NCBI GenBank assembly: GCA_003211515.1
Contig: QCSN01000007.1
Coordinates: forward strand, 1 to 64,000
DNA: 64,000 bases
Origin: Synechococcus sp. AG-670-F04
GTDB lineage: Bacteria > Cyanobacteriota > Cyanobacteriia > PCC-6307 > Cyanobiaceae
Direction of reading: 5' to 3'
Shown: positions 27,722 to 36,153 of the stretch, piece after piece
Layout of the letters: the number at the start of each line of letters is the position of its first letter
How positions within the stretch are numbered: position 1 is the stretch's first letter
Position numbers and translations under genes: made by a program
Notes under the pieces: generated by a model
Databases searched by the model: none
Told to the model about the DNA's origin: nothing
Seen by the model: the letters and a program-made list of their open reading frames with translations, nothing else

Positions 27722-28479
27722 TGGAGGATCTATCTTTATCTGACGTCTCTTATTCTATAAATTCTAATTCAATCCTTGAGAAGATTTCGTTTTCTGTTGG
27801 TCCTGGGGATTGGCTTTGTATCGCTGGATGCAATGGTTCAGGAAAGTCCACGTTGTTGAGATTGATGGCAGGTTTAATTGGTCCTAGTCATGGTTGCATT
27901 CAATTTGGGGGCACAGCTTTTAAGGACTTGCCTGATAAAGATAAAAAAATTTCGATTCTCTCCCAGCGTTCCAATGTCAATGCATGCTTGACGGTTCAAG
28001 ATCTTGTGTGTTTAGGACGTTATCCCTATTTGCCGAGCTGGGGTGTCCGTTTTTCCGAGGCTGATTGGGAGCAGGTTAGTTATGCCATCGATTTTGTTGG
28101 TTTGAATGATCTGCGTGATCGTTCGCTTGATTCATTGTCTGGTGGAGAAAGACAGCGAGCTTTTTTAGCCCTTTCTTTGGCTCAGAATGGATCCATTCTG
28201 CTTTTGGACGAACCTACCAATCATCTGGATATTGTTGCACAAAATCAGATTTTGAATCTTTTGGAGAAAATGGCCAATTCCGGAAAAATTATTGTTTCCG
28301 TATTCCATGATCTGAATCATATTTCAAGGTATTCCTCTCATCTTGCCTTGATGCGCCAAGGTCAGTTGCTTGAGTTCGGTCCCACGGATCATGTGTTTCG
28401 TTCACAGTCGTTGAGTGAAACATTTGGTCTGGCTATTCGTGTTGTTGAGCATGAGGGGCAACGGTGCGCTCTGTATTGA
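27721..28479 (+). CDS. ABC transporter ATPase of the iron/heme/cobalamin importer family
   Basis: Cytoplasmic ATPase that drives the FecCD-type permease; 252 residues. Walker A is GCNGSGKST, the signature is LSGGERQRAFLALSLAQ, Walker B is ILLLDEPTNHLD, and the switch His is in VSVFHDLNH. Its ATG overlaps the permease stop by one base. Sequence and gene order fit the FecE/HmuV/BtuD branch. Confidence 0.93.
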   Translation: MEDLSLSDVSYSINSNSILEKISFSVGPGDWLCIAGCNGSGKSTLLRLMAGLIGPSHGCIQFGGTAFKDLPDKDKKISILSQRSNVNACLTVQDLVCLGRYPYLPSWGVRFSEADWEQVSYAIDFVGLNDLRDRSLDSLSGGERQRAFLALSLAQNGSILLLDEPTNHLDIVAQNQILNLLEKMANSGKIIVSVFHDLNHISRYSSHLALMRQGQLLEFGPTDHVFRSQSLSETFGLAIRVVEHEGQRCALY

Positions 28480-28527
28480 GACATCACTTGTTGGATAGCT
28501 CAATCGTGGCTGGTCACGGATGAATAT

Positions 28528-29469
28528 ATGGTGTTGTTTTTATCACGCTGTCATGCTTATTTTGTTCGATCGGGGTCAGTTATTGGTATAAAATTAATTT
28601 CATTGGTTTATGAAATTGTGGCTTATTTGTATCCATTCCTTTCGGTTTTGCTCGTTTTCTTTTGGCTTCCGCCTTTGCCGGCGCAAGGGGAGATCGACAT
28701 CAGTCGTTCTGGCCGACAGGTGAGCCGTGTGGTTGCCTTGACTTCACTGTCTGCTGACATGGTTGTGTCACTGGATCCTGGAGTCCTGGTTGGTGTTCCA
28801 GGCACTTCTCTGACCAACAACGACTCGCGTTTCAAAGGTATGAAGCGTATTTCTTCTGGCAGAAGTCAGCCAAGCCTGGAGGCCATTGTGGCCCTTAAGC
28901 CTGATCTTGTGGTGGGCGCAGATGGTTTCCACTCCAAGATCTTGAGTGGTTTGAATGGCTTAGGAATTGCAACTCTTCCTTTAAGGATTGATCGCTGGAA
29001 TCGTCTGGAGGAAGCGGCTCAGTTGCTGCGTCAGCGTATTTCCAATTCCGATGTTCTCGAACAAAAACTGGCTGACATCTGCCCTGCTGTCTCTGGGGTT
29101 GCGAAGCCGTCGCGATCGCGTGTGTTGATTCTTGTTGGGGTGTCGCCCAAGCTTTCGCCTTCTTCAGATAGTTGGTCTGGGTCTCTGCTTGCCAGGCACG
29201 GTCTAATCAACGTCACACAGGGGCTTTCGGGGGGGAGTGAGTTTTCGGGCTATATCACCATGTCAAACGAGCGTTTGTTGACCGTTGATGCTGACACGGT
29301 TCTTGCTGTAAACCCTTCAGGTGGTGCAAAACAATTGCGACAATCAATTCGGCAATTTTTACCTAAAGTCAAGTCAAAAAATGTTGTCAAAATGGATTAT
29401 TATGGATTGGTCAATCCTGGAAGTTTAGGAAGCATTGCCTCTGCTTGTAAGCGTCTTCGGGCTTTGTAA
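28528..29469 (+). CDS. Periplasmic binding protein of the iron/heme/cobalamin importer
   Basis: A class III (BtuF/FecB/HmuT-like) ligand-binding protein of 313 residues. A long hydrophobic N-terminus ending near FFWLPPLPAQG looks like a signal sequence. The mature part starts RQVSRVVALTSLSADMVVSL, then GRSQPSLEAIVALKPDLVVG and the ILVGVSPKLSPSSDSW segment typical of siderophore/heme binders. It is 48 bases downstream of the ATPase. The ligand cannot be assigned by reading; vitamin B12 is possible but no cobalamin riboswitch was seen upstream. Confidence 0.88.
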   Translation: MVLFLSRCHAYFVRSGSVIGIKLISLVYEIVAYLYPFLSVLLVFFWLPPLPAQGEIDISRSGRQVSRVVALTSLSADMVVSLDPGVLVGVPGTSLTNNDSRFKGMKRISSGRSQPSLEAIVALKPDLVVGADGFHSKILSGLNGLGIATLPLRIDRWNRLEEAAQLLRQRISNSDVLEQKLADICPAVSGVAKPSRSRVLILVGVSPKLSPSSDSWSGSLLARHGLINVTQGLSGGSEFSGYITMSNERLLTVDADTVLAVNPSGGAKQLRQSIRQFLPKVKSKNVVKMDYYGLVNPGSLGSIASACKRLRAL

Positions 29470-29552
29470 ACATATGGCTGGAGGCGGAGTGGATGTTGTT
29501 CAAGCTTGCTCGTCTCACTCTTGTAAGTTAAAGACCAGCGGTATGGCCTCAT

Positions 29553-29801
29553 ATGGGTTGGAAGGAGCGCAGGAGGCCGGTGTGTCTTGAAAGGCGCTAT
29601 GAGTTTGAGAGCTACAACGCGACACGGGATTTCCTGGATCGGCTTGGGCTTCATAGTGAGGCCATGCAGCGCTTTCCTGATATCAGCTTTGGTCGAACAT
29701 ATGTGAACATCACACTCCGTCCTGAGGATGACGGTGATTCCGCCCAGATAACTGATGCGGATCATTCGTTCGCGGCTGAGATCGATGCCCTGCTCGATTG
29801 A
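29553..29801 (+). CDS. acRAF: acRAF, PCD-like RuBisCO assembly factor
   Basis: An 82-residue protein with the pterin-carbinolamine-dehydratase fold but without its enzymatic residues, known to help assemble form IA RuBisCO in alpha-carboxysome organisms. Visible features: [40 protein letters not shown] and [17 protein letters not shown]. It overlaps the start of cbbX by 17 bases. In many picocyanobacteria it lies within the carboxysome locus; here it is about 11 kb from chpX because of the TonB block. Confidence 0.87.
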   Translation: MGWKERRRPVCLERRYEFESYNATRDFLDRLGLHSEAMQRFPDISFGRTYVNITLRPEDDGDSAQITDADHSFAAEIDALLD

Positions 29802-30690
29802 TCTTGCCGCTGCTTATGCCGATTCCGGTGTGGCTGAGGTGCTGGAGCAGCTTGATCGTGAGCTCATCGGCTTGACTCCAGTCAAGACTCGGATCCGCGA
29901 AATCGCAGCCTTATTGCTTGTGGATCAGGTCAGGCAGCAGCTGGATTTGCCCAGCACGGCGCCCAGCCTGCACATGTCATTCACCGGTCGTCCCGGTACG
30001 GGTAAGACGACCGTGGCCCAGAGGATGTCGCAGATTCTGCACCGGCTTGGTTACCTGCGTAAAGGCCACGTGGTCACGGCGACCCGAGATGATCTGGTGG
30101 GGCAGTACGTGGGCCATACAGCTCCAAAGACGAAGGAGGTGCTCAAGCGTGCTCAGGGTGGTGTGCTGTTCATCGATGAGGCCTACTACCTCTACAAACC
30201 AGACAATGAGCGTGACTACGGCGCTGAGGCGATCGAAATCCTCCTGCAGGAAATGGAGAATCAGCGCAGTGATGTGGTGGTGATCTTTGCGGGGTACAAG
30301 GATCGGATGGAGACTTTCTACAGCTCCAATCCGGGCCTTTCCTCACGGGTGACACATCATCTCGATTTCCCTGACTACAGCAATGACGAGCTGATGGCCA
30401 TTGCCGGATTGCTTCTTCAAGCGCAGCACTACCGCTTCAGCCATGAAGCCTGTAACGCGTTCTCCGACTACATCTCGCTCAGGCGAGCATTGCCGTTCTT
30501 CGCCAATGCTCGTTCCATCCGCAATGCCATTGATCGGGCCAGGTTGCGTCAGGCCAACCGCCTTTTCGCTCGGATGGGGGAGGAGCTCACCAAGGAGGAC
30601 CTGATCACGATTGAAGCAGCAGATATCAAGGGGAGTCGGGTGTTTCAGGGGCAGGTTGAGGGGCACCACCCAGTGGCACAAAGTGACTGA
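29785..30690 (+). CDS. cbbX: RuBisCO activase CbbX (AAA+)
   Basis: A AAA+ motor that remodels inhibited RuBisCO active sites by pulling on the large-subunit C-terminus. Starting at the ATG at 29785, the product has 301 residues. Walker A is [10 protein letters not shown], Walker [11 protein letters not shown], and the sensor/pore segment [16 protein letters not shown] is typical of CbbX. An upstream in-frame start at 29755 adds only ten residues. It overlaps acRAF by 17 bases. Its 3' end overlaps the ClC gene on the other strand by 65 bases. Confidence 0.93.
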   Translation: MPCSIDLAAAYADSGVAEVLEQLDRELIGLTPVKTRIREIAALLLVDQVRQQLDLPSTAPSLHMSFTGRPGTGKTTVAQRMSQILHRLGYLRKGHVVTATRDDLVGQYVGHTAPKTKEVLKRAQGGVLFIDEAYYLYKPDNERDYGAEAIEILLQEMENQRSDVVVIFAGYKDRMETFYSSNPGLSSRVTHHLDFPDYSNDELMAIAGLLLQAQHYRFSHEACNAFSDYISLRRALPFFANARSIRNAIDRARLRQANRLFARMGEELTKEDLITIEAADIKGSRVFQGQVEGHHPVAQSD

Positions 30691-31891
30691 TCATTTCGCC
30701 CACCACCACGCCAACCAAGGCTCCCGTGGCGCCATGACCTTGCAGGAGCAACACAGTCAGAACGAGCACAGAGACCCGGGCCCGCAGCATCACCTTGTAG
30801 AAGGCCGCAGTGAGTCCCCCACACCAACTCCCAAGGGTTCCCACCTCTGGGAACAGTTGATGCAGGGCGCTGCCGAAGGCACAGGCAATCAAAAACACAG
30901 GGAAGAAGATGCCGCCGCGCCAGCCTGTTTCCAGGCAGAGGCCAAGCATCAGCAACTTGATCAGTCCAGACAGCATCAGGACGACCACCTGGCTGCGATT
31001 CACCCCTTCCAGCAATGGACGGAGTTGTTCTTCACCTGCAAATGGCACAAGGGGAAGCCAATGCATCATCGCGCCAAGCAGGAGCCCCGTAATCACCGGC
31101 CACCATCGCCAGTGGGCAAGAAGGTGACGCCGCTGAAGAGTGCCCCGCCAGGACCGCAGTAGAAGGCCCAAAGCACTGCCGATGAGGCCGGCAATGATTG
31201 CCGAGCCCAGCGTTCCAATGTCTTCACCCGGGTCGGTGGGCCACATGTATGGCATGGCCCGGAGCGATCCACCCGTTACCTCATCAATGCCATGGAACAG
31301 CACAAAACCGCCCATACCTCCGATCGTGCCTGGAATCCAGCGTCGGATCAGATCCCCATGCTGCTCACTAACAACGGCCCCACCCAGCAAAGGGGCCCCG
31401 AAGAGGCCAAGGGAGCCGGCAACACTGGCGTTCTGAAGATCCTGATCCCGGCCCTGCCAGATGCGTTGACTGCTGAGAGCTGCGATTCGCGTCATCAACG
31501 CTTCCGGACCGGACACTCCGCCTCCCACCAGCGCCACGATCGCTCCTGCAATCGCCTTCAAGTTGTCTCGCGGTGGAGCGTCTTCGGGGTGATTCAGATC
31601 GTGGAGTGTTTCAGGCAGTTCCGGAAGCAGGGTTTTTTCACCCCCGCGATGGATCAGGGCGAGCAAAGCTCCGAAGCCACCGCACACCCCCAAAGACCAA
31701 GCGAGAGGGATGGTGTAGTCCAGGCCCTGTTCGGTGGGATCCCCCCAAAGCGTTTTGGTGACTATTCCGACGCCTCCCATGATCAGAGCGGTGATTGCGC
31801 CACTGATCGCACCTGTCAAGAGAGCGATCAGTGCCTGCCGGACGACGGGGGGAAGGATTAGAGAACGGCTGCTCACCCGAGATCGAGCCAC
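30626..31891 (-). CDS. ClC-family chloride channel/antiporter
   Basis: A 421-residue membrane protein with about ten or more helices. ClC selectivity motifs are present in modified form: [12 protein letters not shown] near residue 122 (GxSGPE) and [11 protein letters not shown] near residue 330 (GxxFP). It probably moves chloride or related anions in exchange for protons; the exact ion is unknown. The frame ends after a Pro-rich tail (PAPETPDSP) that overlaps cbbX, so the overlap is at the least conserved end of both proteins. Confidence 0.88.
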   Translation of the reverse strand: MARSRVSSRSLILPPVVRQALIALLTGAISGAITALIMGGVGIVTKTLWGDPTEQGLDYTIPLAWSLGVCGGFGALLALIHRGGEKTLLPELPETLHDLNHPEDAPPRDNLKAIAGAIVALVGGGVSGPEALMTRIAALSSQRIWQGRDQDLQNASVAGSLGLFGAPLLGGAVVSEQHGDLIRRWIPGTIGGMGGFVLFHGIDEVTGGSLRAMPYMWPTDPGEDIGTLGSAIIAGLIGSALGLLLRSWRGTLQRRHLLAHWRWWPVITGLLLGAMMHWLPLVPFAGEEQLRPLLEGVNRSQVVVLMLSGLIKLLMLGLCLETGWRGGIFFPVFLIACAFGSALHQLFPEVGTLGSWCGGLTAAFYKVMLRARVSVLVLTVLLLQGHGATGALVGVVVGEMISHFVPLGGAPQPAPETPDSP

Positions 31892-32018
31892 GAAGGATTG
31901 GTGCGTAGTTCACCATGGGCTGCCTTTTTTTTGAAGGGGTTGGTGCCGAATTCCTTCCCTGGGCACCGTGTTGCGGAGTCGCCTTGAACGTGATCTTTCA
32001 ACCAAGGCGCTTGGGATG

Positions 32019-32258
32019 TCACCAGTAGGGATCGCTGGCGAACTCCACCGACAACCTGCTGGATTTGGACGAAGGAACGCTGCTGATGCAAGCCCGCACC
32101 ATGGTGCCGTTCACCTCGATTTCGCATGCTCCGCAGCTGCCTCCCATGCAGCCAGTTGGAATGATCACGCCTGCTGCTGCAGCGGCTCTGAGCCAGTCGG
32201 TTCCGACTGTTTCAATGGTTTTGCGGCCATTGGGCCAATGCACGGAGATGGTGGCCAT
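32019..32258 (-). CDS. Small 2Fe-2S ferredoxin
   Basis: A 79-residue ferredoxin with four cysteines at 37, 42, 45 and 57 (PTGCMGGSCGAC ... VRACISS), a CX4CX2CX11C pattern that is shorter than in photosynthetic ferredoxin PetF and similar to the small 2Fe-2S domains of some oxidoreductases. Its ATG overlaps the cobQ stop by one base, so it is translated as part of the cobQ operon; a role in cobalamin synthesis electron supply would be inference from position only. Confidence 0.85.
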   Translation of the reverse strand: MATISVHWPNGRKTIETVGTDWLRAAAAAGVIIPTGCMGGSCGACEIEVNGTMVRACISSVPSSKSSRLSVEFASDPYW

Positions 32259-33763
32259 CAGTGCAGTAACGGTCTGATGTTCACATGCTGCTCGAATGCA
32301 TCAGCGAGGCGGTTGATGAGTTGATCACGATGCTCTCCGTGATGGGGACGATCGGTGGAGAGGGGCGGCAGTTGTTTCGAGCTGCGCAAAAGATTGATCC
32401 AGTGGCGGCGCCAGGGACCGTTCTCCAGCAATCCGTGCAGGTAGGTGCCGGCGATGTGACCGCCGCTGCCGGTGTTCTTCCACCAACCCAGTTCGGTGTC
32501 TGTGCTGATTGGCTGCAGGTTTGAACCGGCCACGGTGGTTCCGTGGTGCAGCTCGAAACCTGTAATCGTGTTCGCTGTTGGCCAGCAGGCCTCCAACCGC
32601 CTCTGCTGGAGGGTTTTGTCGCCTCCGAAACGGGTTGCAATCTCAAGCAGGCCCAGACCATTCCAGGGGCCTTCCGCATGGCCACCTTCCAACTTGTCAG
32701 GATCCGTCAGGCTTTGTCCGAGCAGTTGCATTCCGCCGCAGATGGCCAGGATCGATCCGCCACGGTGGATGTAGGTCTTGAGTTGCTGCTCCAGATCGCT
32801 GTTGCGGATGGCCTGAAGGTCTCCAAGGGTCTGTTTGCTCCCCGGGAGAATCACCGCATCAGGTCTCCCCAGGTTCTGCCCCGGTTCCACCCAGCGCAGT
32901 TGCACGGTGGACTCCGCTTCGAGGGGATCGAGATCGGAGAAGTTGCTCAACGACGGAAGCCGGAGCACGGCGATTTCAAGATCACAACGGCCGCGGTTGG
33001 GTTTGCGTTCCAGTAGGTCGAGAGAATCCTCCGGAGGGAAAAGCTCATTGAGCCAGGGCATCACCCCCAGCACAGGGATGCCTGTTTGTTGCTCCAGCCA
33101 GCTGCGCCCTTCATCGAACAGTTCCCTTCGGCCGCGGAAGCGATTGATCAGAATGCCTTTGATCAGAGGCCTTTCAACCGGTCGCAGCAGCGCGAGCGTT
33201 CCAATGATTTGGGCGAAGACTCCGCCGCGTTCAATATCGGCCACGAGGATGCAGCGGGCGCGGAGGTACTGAGCGAGTCGCAGGTTGGTGAGGTCCCGTC
33301 GTTGCAGGTTCACCTCGACTGGACTGCCGGCGCCTTCGAGCACCAGACGTCCCTCTGGCCACTGTTTCTGGAGAGTTTGAAGGCTGTTGCGGATGGCTTG
33401 CCAGCCCGGGCGAAACCAGTCGCGGTAGTAATGCTCAGCCCGGGCGATGCCCACACTTCGGCCCGCGTGGATCACCTCGCTGGTGCTGTCGCCACGCGGT
33501 TTGAGCAGCACTGGGTTCATGGCGCAACAGGGCTCAAGTCCGGCTGCCCAGGCCTGCATCGCCTGGGAATACGCCATCTCTCCACCGTTGCGATCAACCC
33601 AGGCGTTGTTGCTCATGTTCTGCCCTTTGAACGGCAGCGGCTGCTCTCCGTGGCGTCGCAACACCCGGCACAGGGCAGCGTTCATCAATGATTTTCCAGC
33701 ACCACTTGAGGTGCCCAGCACCATCAAGGGTTGACGGCTGGCCAGGGTGATTGTGGTGTTCAG
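32258..33763 (-). CDS. cobQ: Cobyric acid synthase CobQ
   Basis: Amidates four side chains of the corrin ring in cobalamin (pseudocobalamin) synthesis. It has an N-terminal dethiobiotin-synthase-like ATP domain ([36 protein letters not shown]) and a C-terminal class I glutaminase domain with the nucleophile in [14 protein letters not shown] and the His of ELHHGTT. The usual start region lacks an ATG or GTG: a TTG at 33727 would cut off the first beta strand, whereas a CTG at 33763, eight bases after GGGGAG, gives [17 protein letters not shown] choose the CTG start but with doubt. Confidence 0.9.
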   Translation of the reverse strand: MNTTITLASRQPLMVLGTSSGAGKSLMNAALCRVLRRHGEQPLPFKGQNMSNNAWVDRNGGEMAYSQAMQAWAAGLEPCCAMNPVLLKPRGDSTSEVIHAGRSVGIARAEHYYRDWFRPGWQAIRNSLQTLQKQWPEGRLVLEGAGSPVEVNLQRRDLTNLRLAQYLRARCILVADIERGGVFAQIIGTLALLRPVERPLIKGILINRFRGRRELFDEGRSWLEQQTGIPVLGVMPWLNELFPPEDSLDLLERKPNRGRCDLEIAVLRLPSLSNFSDLDPLEAESTVQLRWVEPGQNLGRPDAVILPGSKQTLGDLQAIRNSDLEQQLKTYIHRGGSILAICGGMQLLGQSLTDPDKLEGGHAEGPWNGLGLLEIATRFGGDKTLQQRRLEACWPTANTITGFELHHGTTVAGSNLQPISTDTELGWWKNTGSGGHIAGTYLHGLLENGPWRRHWINLLRSSKQLPPLSTDRPHHGEHRDQLINRLADAFEQHVNIRPLLH

Positions 33764-33916
33764 CGGCTGATCTCCCCGCCAGCATGGGCGTCAGAAAGGT
33801 GATTCAGGCTGTTCGTCTTCACGGTTGAATTTCAGAGTTCCGTTGGGGCATTAGCTGATGGTTAACACAGGCGACTGATCTCAGAGGTTGCTGAACAATC
33901 TCTGCTCAGTGCCTGA

Positions 33917-34342
33917 TTAGTGACTGATTAAGCGTCGAATGTGAAAGCGGATCTGATCGCCAAGTGTCGCGGAATGGTCCAGCAACGCTCGATCGTGATC
34001 CAAGAGGTCCCGTCCAAGCGGCGTTAAACGGAAGCGTGAGGTGAGTCCCTGTCCGTCCACTTCGCGTCGCAGAACCCCCACCGCGATCAGCCAGAGCAGA
34101 TCACGTTCGAGGTTTTCAGGGTGGCGGTACCACCGATCGGCGCGTCCGTAGCGCAAACGATCGCCCCACAGGGCTGTTGCATCGAGTCCCTGCTGCTGCA
34201 GATCACGGAAGAGATGCACGCTGAAGGGAAGACATTGCATGGATCGGATCGCTCGCTCGCGGCTGCGACGATCCAGCAGATCATCTGTGGTGGATAGATC
34301 GGGAATGGTCGGCTTGTCCGGCAGTGGCAGCCTACGGAGCAT
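33917..34342 (-). CDS. Conserved hypothetical protein, winged-helix-like
   Basis: A 141-residue protein. The segment [19 protein letters not shown] is followed by [20 protein letters not shown] and [20 protein letters not shown], which looks like a winged helix as in PadR/MarR-like DNA-binding proteins. It may belong to a cyanobacterial family annotated Npun_F0494 (from memory). It is divergent from maf with about 20 bases between the starts, so the two share a promoter region. Confidence 0.7.
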   Translation of the reverse strand: MLRRLPLPDKPTIPDLSTTDDLLDRRSRERAIRSMQCLPFSVHLFRDLQQQGLDATALWGDRLRYGRADRWYRHPENLERDLLWLIAVGVLRREVDGQGLTSRFRLTPLGRDLLDHDRALLDHSATLGDQIRFHIRRLISH

Positions 34343-34361
34343 TGGCTGGCCATGGATCGGA

Positions 34362-34955
34362 ATGTTGATGCTTGCTTCGGCTTCACTGGCACGTCGCCGC
34401 CTGTTGGTGCAGGCGGCTGTGGATCACCGCGTTCGGGTCAGTGGGGTCGACGAAGCCACCATTCAGAACCCTGATCCGTGTCAGCTCGTTCAACGGCTGG
34501 CTGAGGCGAAAGCCTCTGCGGTGCTGGCGGGCCTTGATCCTGTTCACGATCAGGACATCAGTTGGGTGCTTGGGTGTGACTCGGTGTTTGAGTTTGAAGG
34601 TGAGGTGTTCGGCAAGCCTGCTGATGCGGAGCAGGCTCTCCGACGTTGGCGGCGTATGGCGGGCCGCAGCGGTTCTCTTCACACGGGCCATGTGCTGCTG
34701 AACGTGCCCGCCGAATTGGGTGGGCTGTCGCTGTCGCACCAGGCCTGCATCACAACCGGTGTGCACTTCGCAGCGGTAGGGGAGGCTGTTCTTCAGCGTT
34801 ACGTCGGCAGTGGTGAACCGATGCAGTGCGCCGGTGGTTTTGCACTGGAGGGGCGGGGAGGCTTGTTGATTGCGTCCTTGTCAGGGTGTTATTCGAATGT
34901 GATTGGACTCAGCCTTCCCTGGTTGAGAGCCAAGTTGTTGGACGAGCCCGCTTGA
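34362..34955 (+). CDS. maf: Maf family nucleotide pyrophosphatase
   Basis: Hydrolyses (d)TTP/UTP or modified pyrimidine nucleotides. The 197-residue protein starts [15 protein letters not shown], the typical Maf N-terminus, and has [24 protein letters not shown] and the [29 protein letters not shown]-terminal region (in the family the latter two hold catalytic Asp and Gly-rich loop). A longer frame starts in 34239 inside the divergent gene and is not used. Confidence 0.9.
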   Translation: MLMLASASLARRRLLVQAAVDHRVRVSGVDEATIQNPDPCQLVQRLAEAKASAVLAGLDPVHDQDISWVLGCDSVFEFEGEVFGKPADAEQALRRWRRMAGRSGSLHTGHVLLNVPAELGGLSLSHQACITTGVHFAAVGEAVLQRYVGSGEPMQCAGGFALEGRGGLLIASLSGCYSNVIGLSLPWLRAKLLDEPA

Positions 34956-34995
34956 TCGAAACAGCCTTGATCAAAACAGCCTTGATCGAACCCGC
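34951..34995 (+). repeat. Three perfect-length 15-bp tandem repeats at the maf stop
   Basis: CTTGATCGAAACAGC, CTTGATCAAAACAGC and CTTGATCGAACCCGC follow one another without gap, the first overlapping the maf stop codon (34953-34955). They may be a slippage duplication at the end of the gene; no T-run follows. Confidence 0.8.
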
Positions 34996-35050
34996 GTGAT
35001 TGCGAATCACAATCTTTCGCGGTTTCGATCACATTCACTCAACAATCTTT

Positions 35051-35818
35051 TCAGAGCTTGAGACCTGAGCTGGGAAGAGAACTGATGTTGGCGCAGGTTG
35101 TTTTAATGAATTGGCGCGTGTTACTGGAGCCGGCTTTTTTCCAGTCTCCACGCAATTGACCATTCCAATAATAACCAAGAGTGCGATCTTCGCAGTCATA
35201 AACTACGTTTAAGTTCTGTACGCGTGGACCTCCGGCGCTCCCAGGTTTTCCAGGGACCCAGACGCGTGTTGGAGGCGTGGTTTTGCATATTGTTCTCGGA
35301 TTTTGATTGTAGCCACCGCTCACAAGTTTTCCGCCGCTGTAGATAGCGGGTTTCCAGTCACCCGATTGCGTACATTCGGTTTTCCCGTAGTCCACTGTTT
35401 TATAATAACCTGGAACTGCCGCTATGGGTTGTGCGTAACTGTGCACAATTGAAAGGGACGTAAAATAACGATTTGAGCGATTTTTATGCGGAACTTTTCT
35501 GATTTGTGGATCCAAATATCGAATTGTGTTGTCTGAAGCTAGGTATTTAGATTTCCACCCTTTCTTGCGCGGCAAGCCAAAACGATCGCTACCACCTGTC
35601 GAGATACACCAGCCGTCGTTGTCGCAGCTCTGTTGGCTTGAACTTTTTTCCTTATTGTTTAGCGTGACACATCCTTGATAATCTGCTGCATTCAGGCATT
35701 GTTGATGAATGGCAGGATCAATCGCTGCTATAGCAATATTAGGAGTGAAGAGAAGAGGAACGAAGATTATCCTTAGGGATTTGGCTTTGTGGCGTGAACA
35801 AGCTCCTTCTGCTGCCAT
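35051..35818 (-). CDS. Cysteine-rich secreted protein of unknown function
   Basis: A 255-residue protein with a signal peptide (basic start, hydrophobic LRIIFVPLLFTPNIAIAA, cleavage before IDPAIHQQC). The mature part has eight cysteines in pairs such as QQCLNAADYQGC and SCDNDGWC, so two to four disulfides are likely in the periplasm or outside. Tyr/Trp-rich, with GKPGSAGGPRVQNLNVVYDC and RTLGYYWNGQLRGDW. I do not recognise the family. It is divergent from the sulfhydryl-oxidase gene, 335 bases away, which makes it a plausible substrate of that enzyme (inference). Confidence 0.7.
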   Translation of the reverse strand: MAAEGACSRHKAKSLRIIFVPLLFTPNIAIAAIDPAIHQQCLNAADYQGCVTLNNKEKSSSQQSCDNDGWCISTGGSDRFGLPRKKGWKSKYLASDNTIRYLDPQIRKVPHKNRSNRYFTSLSIVHSYAQPIAAVPGYYKTVDYGKTECTQSGDWKPAIYSGGKLVSGGYNQNPRTICKTTPPTRVWVPGKPGSAGGPRVQNLNVVYDCEDRTLGYYWNGQLRGDWKKAGSSNTRQFIKTTCANISSLPSSGLKL

Positions 35819-36153
35819 TAGGGTTTCATAAGTTACTTTAGCTCTATCCTAATCGAATCCATTGATTTAGCACAGTATCGCTCGAAAATTGTTGGGAACG
35901 CTGATCTCCTATCTTTGTGACTGGGGTTGCAAAACTATGACAAAATCTATCTGACCTGTCTGAATCTGAAGGAGTCCAGGTGATGCTTTGTTCATGAGAG
36001 CCTCTCGTTTGACAATCAGCCCCTACCTTCCTTTTTCGGATCTAGTCTGACAACAGCTTGTTTCGCTCGGACCCGATGGTCCATCCCCAGGTCTTTCGCG
36101 AAAGTCTGGCGGGCTGGTGATGACCCGAGTGAACGAATACCGAGGCTTCATGG
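35819..36153. other. Divergent intergenic region
   Basis: AT-rich spacer between the secreted protein and the oxidase gene. I see no supported small gene, hairpin or clear promoter. Frames on the minus strand crossing into the oxidase start are shadows. Confidence 0.5.

Noticed and set aside
28480-28527. Cobalamin riboswitch for the ABC/TonB genes
   Set aside because: No B12-box-like sequence or multi-stem leader was seen before the receptor, the permease or the binding protein, so B12 as ligand is not supported.
33086-33691. 201-codon plus-strand frame over cobQ
   Set aside because: Antisense to conserved cobQ domains, no homology recognised.
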